Assembly (NCBI GenBank): GCA_050084515.1
Contig: CM114275.1
Coordinates: 15,996,001-16,060,000, forward strand
Direction of reading: 5' to 3'
DNA length: 64,000 nt
Origin: Blasia pusilla
Taxonomy: Eukaryota > Marchantiophyta > Marchantiopsida > Blasiales
Shown here: positions 56,939-64,000 of the stretch, piece after piece
How the letters are laid out: each line of letters begins with the position of its first letter
How positions within the stretch are numbered: position 1 is the stretch's first letter
Notes under the pieces: model-generated
What the model saw: only the letters and a program-made list of their open reading frames with translations
Databases searched by the model: none
What the model was told of the DNA's origin: nothing
Position numbers and translations under genes: made by a program

Positions 56939-58330
56939 TTTAGGGTTTACCATTTTTATTTTCATGCGTGGATGGTCATTTCAAGTTTTGATTTTTCCCT
57001 TCTATTCTTGGGCTTGGATTGCCTCTTTGGAAAAAGTTTCCTGATTTTTGAAACCCTGGTTGAGGGGGAGGGAAGAAAACTAGGGGTCAAGACTGAAGAG
57101 GTTGGCTCCGATTAGGAATGTTTCAAGGGTTTGTTTCATTTTCATGTTCACATTGAGGTATGTTTTGTTCCAACCATTGGATGGTGTCCAAACTTGGCAC
57201 GTGCGTTTGAATTAAATCCCCTGAAAATTTCAACGGTTCAGATCTGCTCTTTTGGCTTCTATACTCAAACAAATTATAAGAGACCATTTTTAGGGTTTAC
57301 GATTTTTATTTGCATGTGTGGGTGGTCATTTCAAGTTTTGAGCTTTTTCTTGTGTTCCTGGGCTTGGATTGCCTCTTTGGTAAAACTTTCATGAATTTTG
57401 GAACCCTGGTTGAGGGGGAGGGAAGAAAACTAGGGGTCAAGACTGAAGAGGATGGTTCCAACTAAGAATGTTTCAAGAGTTTATTTCATTTTCATGTTCA
57501 CATTGAGGTATGTTTTGTTCCAACCATTGGATGGTGTCGAAACTTGGCATCGCCTGAAAATTTCAACGGTTCAGATCTGCTCTTTTCGCTTCTATACTCA
57601 AAAAAATTATAAGAGACCATTTTTAGGGTTTACGATTTTTATTTGCATGCATGGGTGGTCATTTCAAGTTTTGAGTTTTTTCTTGTGTTCCTGGGCTTGG
57701 ATTGCCTCTTTGGAAAAAATTTCATGAAATTTGGAACCCTGGTTGAGGAGAAGGGAAGAAAACTAGGGGACAAGATGGAAGAGGATGGTTCCACTAGGAA
57801 TGTTTCAAGGGTTTGTTTCATTTTCATGTTCACATTAAGTTATTTTTCGTTCCAACCATTGGATGGTGTTGAAAGTTGGTACGTGCATTTGAATTAAATC
57901 CCTTCCAAACTTCAACGGTTCAGATCTGCTCTCTTGGCTTCTATACTCAAACAAATAATAAGAGACTATTTTTAGGGTTTACAATTTTTATTTGCATGCG
58001 TGGGTGGTCATTTCAAGTTTTGAGTTTTTTCTTGTGTTCCTGGGCTTGGATTTCCACTTTGGAAAAAGTGTCATGATTTTTGGAACCCTGGTTGAGTTGG
58101 AGGGAAGAAAACTAGGGGTCAAGACGGAAGAGGATGGTTCCGAGTAGGAATGTTTCAAGGGTTCGTTTCATTTTATGTTCACATTGAGGTATGTTTTTTT
58201 CCAACCATTGGATGGTGTTGAAACTTAGAACATGTGTTTGAATAAATGCGTTGCAAACTTCAACGGTTCTGATCTGCCATTATCGCTTCCACAATCAAAA
58301 GAAAATATGGGAGACGATTTTTAGGGTTTA
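56939..58330. repeat. Tandem repeat, ~349-bp unit, about four copies
   Basis: The marker TTTAGGGTTTAC/G recurs at 56939, 57289, 57622, 57971 and 58320, giving periods of 350, 333, 349 and 349. Each unit includes GGTGGTCATTTCAAGTTTTGA, CCTGGGCTTGGATTGCC, AACTAGGGGTCAAGAC, CCAACCATTGGATGGTGT and AACGGTTCAGATCTGCTC. The second unit lacks 17 bp. Open frames of 60-90 codons repeat with the unit but are unlikely to be genes. Confidence 0.85.
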
Positions 58331-58729
58331 GGATTTGAATTCTTTGTGTTCGTATGCTTGGATTGCTTCTTTTGGAAAAAAAAATTTTTAGGCTAGCCTT
58401 AATTTTTCTCTTCAAAAAAATTGGATGATTTTTTGATCCGAACTTATGTTGAATATGAATTGGCAAGGTATGTGACTTTGGGCGCATACCTTTTTTTATC
58501 TTTGTGTCTGGAAGGGAGAGTGGTATGTTTTATTTTTAATCATTTTCATGACACACCCCTCCTCGCCTTATAGCCGCTTTGCTGAATTTTATTTGTGAGG
58601 AAGAGAAATAAAGCCATCCCTGCTCGGATTAATCCGATCTTTTAAAGAAATAAATGCCAGTTTGTTCACTCTCTCGCTCTCTCTCTCTTCCCTCTCTCTC
58701 TCCTCTGCTAACTCTCGAAGCTTGCCTTC

Positions 58730-58788
<59 letters not shown>

Positions 58789-59650
58789 TTGGCCTTTGGT
58801 TATGGATCCCTTCCTCGCTGTAACATGCCCCGTATCTCCCCAACCTTATGTGTGGTACGCTACCTTATGTGTGATAAAACTAGAGAAGGGTGCGAGAAAC
58901 AATTTTATGCAGCTCCTCCATAACTTCGCCCGTGTATTGTCGACGGAATGTGTGTAGGCGACTCTCCCCAACCTTATGTGGTCTCTCGCTCTCTCTTATG
59001 TGTGATAAAACTGACTCGCATGCTTTGAACAATTTTGTGTATTGTCGACGGAATGTGGCGACTCTCTCTCTCTGAATACCGAGTGAGTCAGAGGCGTGGA
59101 GTGCCATCTCTTCGCCGATGAATTTATCGCGAGAGTGATCTTCTTTGGTTATGGACTAACATGCCCCGACTAAGGATGGTGTGGTACAAATTCTCACATA
59201 TTATACCACCAACCACAAAGGGGCTTACAATGGGTCCTTGTTGCGGCTTTGCAACCTTAATGAAGCAGAGAAGAAAAGAAGCATGATAGTTGCCAAAGAG
59301 TAACTATCAAGTGAAGCTAGTCTGTGCCTACTCGCAGAGTGAACCTACCATGGTACTAGCTCCTCATGCTACTTTCTAAGATACTCCACTTGGGTAATAG
59401 ATGCAAGTTAGGCCACTAGATTTTGGGATTTAGGATTGAGTATTTAAAAGAAAATGTTTGCCATGTGGTGGCTTTAAACGGAATGTCTTAAATTAAGGAG
59501 ATGACATGACTGTGTATACGAATTTATATTGAGTGAGATTGAATGCAAAGTAGCATTTAATTGTAGAATTGGTTTGGACCTGATCTGTGGTGTTGTATTC
59601 TCTATTGTGGTTTATATAACAGGTTCATGTGTGTATCCCCATAGTTTCCA
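58331..59650. other. Intergenic DNA with a CT microsatellite and a local duplication
   Basis: (CT)n runs span about 58670-58785, with an uninterrupted block of about 28 units from 58733. Between 58825 and 59070 a ~120-bp segment (CTCCCCAACCTTATGTG.., TTATGTGTGATAAAACT.., AACAATTTTG.., GTGTATTGTCGACGGAATGTG) occurs twice in imperfect form. No gene supported. Confidence 0.6.
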
Positions 59651-61675
59651 ATGTTGACTTGTAGTAGAGCTAGTATCAGATTGGTTGAAAAGAGGGGTGA
59701 AGGAGAGAATGATGAGCCTATTTTTGTTTTAGTTTACTTAGATGGGCATACGTTAGCAGACCTGCGCTTGAAATGTTCTGCAATTGTGGAATTTGATTTT
59801 GATTTCTGGGACTTCAGGCTCCCTGGTAGAACGCACCGGAATGCAGAGAAGGTCATTCTGATGATGGAATTGGATGATATAGTAGGTGTCATTTAAAAAT
59901 TATGTGTAGGCCCTTGTGGGAGGATAATGCAAGTGTCCTCCCAGTATTCTACAGCCACCATGTCTATTATAGCCCAGACTATAACATGCTTAGCTCTAGT
60001 GTCTGAGAACCATACTGAAATTGAGGCACATATGGTGGGTTCAATTGATATCACAAACCAAGGTTCCGTCCGGGCCTCGTTTGAGTCAGTGTTTATGGCA
60101 GATCCAACTGCAAAATGCTGGAATGATGAGTTCATGAGATTAGGGAAGAGGGTTGAGAAGAATGGATACAAGGATCACAATTGGAGGGCGAGGACATGGG
60201 ATGATGGAACAGATGTCAGAGGACATCTAGAATGTTGGCAGTGTAGAGTGAACTATGGGAATGTAGAGAATTCCCAAAATGTTAAAGCTATTGCAAATTG
60301 CTTTAGCAATTTTAGGACAAAGCATCTAGTTAACCCGAAACATAAGGATAGCTTCTGTAAAAGAAGAAAATTGCCTACATCATTGATGCAACCTAGTGAT
60401 GTTGTTCACAGACCTCAATTTGATCATGATGAGGCCATTTCTAGAGGACTAGAGATTGTCTCCCAGCTGAATGATGATGTTGGGGGTAATAGGGAGGTGT
60501 TCTTTGTGACACCATCTCCCACAGATCCTCAGTATGCCAATATGTCATACCTATTTAAGGTCAGGAGTAGGGTGTGTGGAAAATTGCATACAGACATGTG
60601 CCCAAAGAAATTGAATTTGGATAATAATTGGAGACAACACATGGTTAGTCGGGATCACTTGGATGCCTTTGAGGTCAAGGAGGCTTGTGTGGAAATTGCA
60701 TTGAGGTTTAGGAAGAGAGGCAGACCAAGGAAAGCACATACCAGGGATCAATCTTGAAGTTCTTCACGAGAGATAAGTCCAACGTTGGGAGCTCTTCTGG
60801 GAAAGGTGGGTCAGATCCAAAAATAGATCCAGGATTAAGTTTTCTTTGTTGGGGATTGTGGGATGAAATGGTGAAGTGGAGAGGAGATCGAATGGATGTC
60901 AAGGTTGTTCTTGATGATCAAGAGGGAGGGGCCTTGTGGGATTGCAAGTTAACATGTTGTGCACAGGTTTATAATCCTACTCTAGAGTCTCTAGTGATCA
61001 TTCAGGGTTGTTTTAGACACAAGCAATGTGAAAGGTTGTCTTACAATGGTGGCGGGTTTATGAACCTAACGTGTAGTAAATGTGAGTCAGTAAAGCGATT
61101 GGATGATTTCCGTGGTCGGGTGCACAGGGAAGCAGAAGCTTTAGTGCCAAGAGGAGCTAGAGATACCAGTGGGGGGATACGGTTGGATTGTCTCACCAAG
61201 ACACAACACAGAAAGCACGTTGCAAATGTGACTTCCAAATTCAGAAAGCAATGATGCCTTCTATCAGAGTATGCTGCCAAAGTAGCTGCCTTGAGTACTA
61301 AGCGGAGGAAGCTAGAGGAATTATTAGGAGTAGCTACAGATAGGAAGGATCTGAGACTGTTCCTTAGGAATATAGTGAATGGGCATAGGAAAAGAGTATT
61401 TGGTGGCAAATAAGGGTTATGGAATTTCATGACAGACGTTGCTAGAAATATAACTAGGGCTGCCAAGGGTTTTAGGTACGGTAAAAGAACCAGAGCCATA
61501 GCCCAAGCAATGCTACAATTTGGTAGTAGGAAAGTGGCCCACTGCTTTTAGAAGAACTTAGGTGGTCCAAGTCTCAAAAAAATTGACCACCTAAGTCTAA
61601 AAAAAATTGAAGCGAGACAGAGCCAAGTTAGCACCCTTTAGAGTTGGATTACGCAAAGAGATCTTCATGGAGGTT
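59651..61675 (+). pseudogene. Unknown zinc-finger / AT-hook ORF, interrupted
   Basis: 59651-60757 is one frame with a single TAA at 59894; a -1 frame change near 60757 leads to 60754-61675, which has TGA (61252), TAA (61411) and TAG (61549). Visible: HLECWQCRVNYGN..FRTKHLVNPKHKDSFC, a CxxC..H..H-like zinc finger (about 60220-60357), a second possible finger (CGKLHTDMC..HMVSRDHLDAF), an AT-hook-like KRGRPRKAH at about residue 268 of the second piece, then CSKCES..HRKHV. A basic segment follows (WNFMTDVARNITRAAKG). It ends where F1 copy 4 is inserted. I do not recognise the family; its style suggests a transposon or domesticated DNA-binding protein. Confidence 0.55.
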
Positions 61676-62423
61676 TGTCACGTCTTTTAGGATAGATCGA
61701 TGAGATGTACTAGAGCGCCTTCGTGAGGACACGCTCAGTAGGTCGAGGATGACCTTTTGAGGCCCCATGAAACCTAAGAGAACAGGTTTCCCCTTCGTTT
61801 CAGCTCATTTGGAGCTATATTGAGGAACTTACTATTTTAGGTAAGTACCATTTTTAGTATATGATCAACTTTCTATTTTTGGTAAGTGACCCTTGACCTC
61901 CTACATCGGATCAAGAGCCAAGGAGGTGACTTGGGAGAATAGGTTATCATGGAGAGAGCTTGGGAAAGAGGGGTATACCTCAAGGAGAGAGAGAGAGAGC
62001 TTGAGAGCTCATTCTCTCATTCTCTTGGAGTGATGTACGGAAGCGCTGCCCAATTTTTGATAGGGATTGAGTATGGGGCCGGGTTGCCCCATGCCAGTGC
62101 TCTCCAGAGCATCATGTAGCTTGCTGATTTGTATTTTTAGAGGTTTTATATTTTTTTTGGGAGAAAGTAGCGCGGTAGCGTTGCCAAATTTTGTGAAGGA
62201 GAAAGAGACATTGGGCTTTACGACAGTCCCTGTCAGTTTTTATTGGAATGTTTGATTCTAAATATTTTTTGACGCTATCGTAGATCGTGAAGCTGTGCAC
62301 ATTGTGCAACAAATAGTGCGCAATTTGGAGTTGGGAACAAACAGTTATGGTCAATCTTGAAAAAATTCTATTGCTAGGCAATTTTTAGGGTTAAATTGTT
62401 CAATCCCTAAACCATGACGGCGG

Positions 62424-62585
62424 CCTTCGCCGTCATAGTCAGCGTCAACAATCCGCCGTCGATGGTCAACTGTCATTGTCAATGGTCAACCATCACCATC
62501 AGTAGTCGGCCATCAGAATCAACGGTCAACCGTCACCTTCAATGGTCAACCGTCACTGTCAATGGTCCACCGTCCGTTGTCCACC
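62424..62585 (+). repeat. Minisatellite in the F1 leader
   Basis: About eight degenerate units of ~20 bp built on (A/C)ACGGTCAACCGTCACC(A/T)TC. A shorter version is at 27375-27475 in copy 2, so the array is a family feature that varies in copy number. Confidence 0.7.
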
Positions 62586-62696
62586 CTTTGGTTGCCATTG
62601 CCGCCGTTACAGAGTGGAGGGTCTTCCACGACGTTCGTTGATTCTCTGACTTGTGTCGCCACCACGTACTTTATTTTGGCCACCACCGTCATCAAC

Positions 62697-62753
62697 CAGT
62701 GATGGCAGATGAACTCCGATTATGATGTTTGAGGAGTTCATCTGCCATCACTG
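62697..62753. repeat. Perfect 21-bp inverted repeat in the F1 copy 4 leader
   Basis: Left arm 62697-62717 (cagtgatggcagatgaactcc) is fully complementary to the right arm 62733-62753, with a 15-nt loop. Copy 2 shows no matching hairpin at the equivalent place (about 27640-27710). Confidence 0.85.
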
Positions 62754-63483
62754 CTATGTTGTGATTGGTAGGCGCTCGACGACAATCGAGTACTGTGCTG
62801 TGACACCCGTAGCCGCAAAGCGCCGCCGATTGCCGCGCCGTCCCGCTCGTGGCCGCACCGCACTGTCTTGATCGCGGAGCCGCACCGTCATTGTGGAGTA
62901 GAGTGTGGGTTTATTATTGATTGAGGAGGGTATGCCGCCGAGTGCTGCATCCCACGATCGAGGGCCGTGCCATTCGTAGCAATTTTGTGCCGCCTGCAAC
63001 GCCGCACCGTTGTGCTGGAAGTGCATTGTCTATCGAGGAGTTTTGAGTAGCGTGAGTACGGGAGGAGTATGACTTGCTGATTGGAGGAGTTGTCTCCACG
63101 ACCAAGTTGGGGTCGAGATTTTCAGTTGCTGAGGAGCGACATTGACATGTGTTCAGGTTACCCATTCTGGTCCTTTACCCTAAACATGTGAGGGATTATG
63201 GGATTTGGGTAGTTTATTTGGGGATATTGGGGGTGTGGATGCTCAGATCATCATTTATGTATGTGGTTTGGGGGACATAGACCTGTGTGGGATGTCCAGA
63301 GTTGAGGGCAGGTTGTCGATGAGATGATAGCCTGGTTGATTTGCCGCACCACGCGGCTTGTTGCTGCACGTAACACGTCTCGGGGAGAGAGAGTGTAGAT
63401 CGAGTGCCGCATGTTTGGGATGAGTGATTTAGGGATTACTCGCGAGGCAAGAGTGATCAGGTGAGAGTGGCACGAGGGTCATC

Positions 63484-64000
63484 ACGACGTCCGTTCGGGA
63501 GTTTGCGAGGCGAGGTGGTGAACCCGAGAGTAGCTCTAGAGGTTTTATGTGGAGTGGCGCGAGGTTCGGAGGGTCTCCCCGTGAGAGACCACCTCGAACT
63601 CCTTCTTTGTCATTGTCAAACGAGGGGGAGGGTGTAGAGGAGTTTGTGAGCACATCGCCACATATTGTAAGTGGTCCTACCAATTGGGCGTACGAGATGG
63701 ACGACCGAGGTAGAGGATCGCATAGGTTTTCAGGTGCAATAGGTACGATTGAGTTGCACCATTTCATAGCAGAGTTCAGGAGCTGGTACGACTCCTAGCG
63801 GGCTAGGAACTCTAGAGAGTTCAACCCGTTTACAGCATGGAATGGTAAATTTCCATCATTTAGAGGGGGCGCCCATGGACGATTACCATGAGTTCTCTCA
63901 GAGATATGCATGTGAGATCGAGGCGTGGAGGCTCTACTATGACCCACATTATGTGTCATGGACGGAGCCGTTCCCAGATGAGGAGGAGGAGTCAAGAGAG
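63484..64000 (+). pseudogene. F1 gag (copy 4), partial
   Basis: The N-terminus matches the gag at 28364 with ACG replacing the start ATG. Readable: ARFGGSPRERPPRTPS, SGPTNWAYEMDDRGRGSHRF, TIELHHFIAEFRSWYDS, then TAG and a frameshift in the FNPFTAWNG segment. Truncated by the window end. It confirms that the CGA codon mutated to TGA in copy 2 is intact here (RERPPRTP). Confidence 0.78.

Larger units (their letters stand above)
61676..64000 (+). mobile_element. F1 retrotransposon copy 4, left part (runs off the window)
   Basis: Starts TGTCACGTCTTTTAGG at 61676 directly after the unknown ORF. Alpha1 is present to about 62020 and then jumps by deletion into leader sequence (GGAAGCGCTGCCCAATTTTTGATAGG). 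The leader includes the GTCAA/CCGTCACC tandem array (about 62424-62585) and a perfect 21-bp hairpin (62697-62753). Gag begins at about 63484, but the start codon is ACG where copy 2 has ATG. The frame is open to a TAG at 63796-63798 (GRGSHRFSGAIGTIELHHFIAEFRSWYDS region) and then shifts. The window ends within gag. Confidence 0.85.

Noticed and set aside
57131-58076. Repeated 60-90-codon ORFs (FTIFICM..WSFQVLSFFLCSWAW)
   Set aside because: They are copies of the 349-bp tandem unit; there is no start context, no conserved full frame and no domain.
62424-62585. A CRISPR-like array
   Set aside because: Units are contiguous and degenerate without unique spacers; this is a minisatellite in a eukaryotic retroelement leader.

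Overview
The window looks like nuclear DNA of a land plant. Two intron-bearing genes use ordinary GT..AG introns of plant size. The rest is AT-rich DNA full of decayed retrotransposons, small Helitrons and a PIF/Harbinger remnant. A class I-type (START-like) phosphatidylinositol transfer protein gene, and a retrotransposon lineage carrying a DNMT3-like methyltransferase, point away from flowering plants and towards a lycophyte, fern, bryophyte or related streptophyte. I cannot name the species. I saw no rRNA, tRNA or CRISPR.

Layout. 1-2386: AT-rich, nothing certain. 2387-14591: a nested complex, with a family-1 (F1) Ty3/gypsy-like copy broken by a family-2 (F2) copy. 14990-15613 (minus): a solo terminal repeat of F1. 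15654-15877: a short Helitron. 16200-17700: CpG-rich DNA. 18024-22597 (minus): the PITP gene. 25847-26046 (minus): a second short Helitron. 26282-36823: the most complete F1 copy. 37430-37580 (minus): a third short Helitron. 39210-40451: a broken Pif1/Helitron-type helicase, followed by a long pyrimidine-rich tract. 43967-47975: a three-exon TPR gene. 49630-53229 (minus): a nearly intact non-LTR retrotransposon with a restriction-like endonuclease. 54681-54987: a 307-bp foldback beside a Harbinger remnant (55050-56620). 56941-58330: a ~349-bp tandem repeat. 59651-61675: an unknown, interrupted zinc-finger ORF. 61676-64000: the start of another F1 copy, inserted into that ORF.

The main discovery is the F1/F2 retrotransposon lineage. 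Its pol order is protease, cytosine-5 DNA methyltransferase (canonical motif order I-IV-VI-VIII-X), reverse transcriptase, RNase H, DDE integrase and a C-terminal PHD finger. Its terminal repeats are not ordinary LTRs. The left end carries only segment alpha (~515 bp), while the right end carries beta-alpha-beta (127-519-127 bp in F1). This alpha1-body-beta1-alpha2-beta2 plan is the split direct repeat layout known from PAT/Ngaro-type tyrosine-recombinase elements, yet these elements encode a DDE integrase. The beta1-alpha2-beta2 right end occurs in both families, so it is unlikely to be one accident. The alpha-only left end is seen in three F1 copies; the F2 left end is lost.

All retrotransposon reading frames here carry stops or frameshifts, many of the C-to-T / G-to-A type expected from deamination of methylated cytosine. 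The two host genes (PITP and TPR) appear functional as far as the sequence shows.
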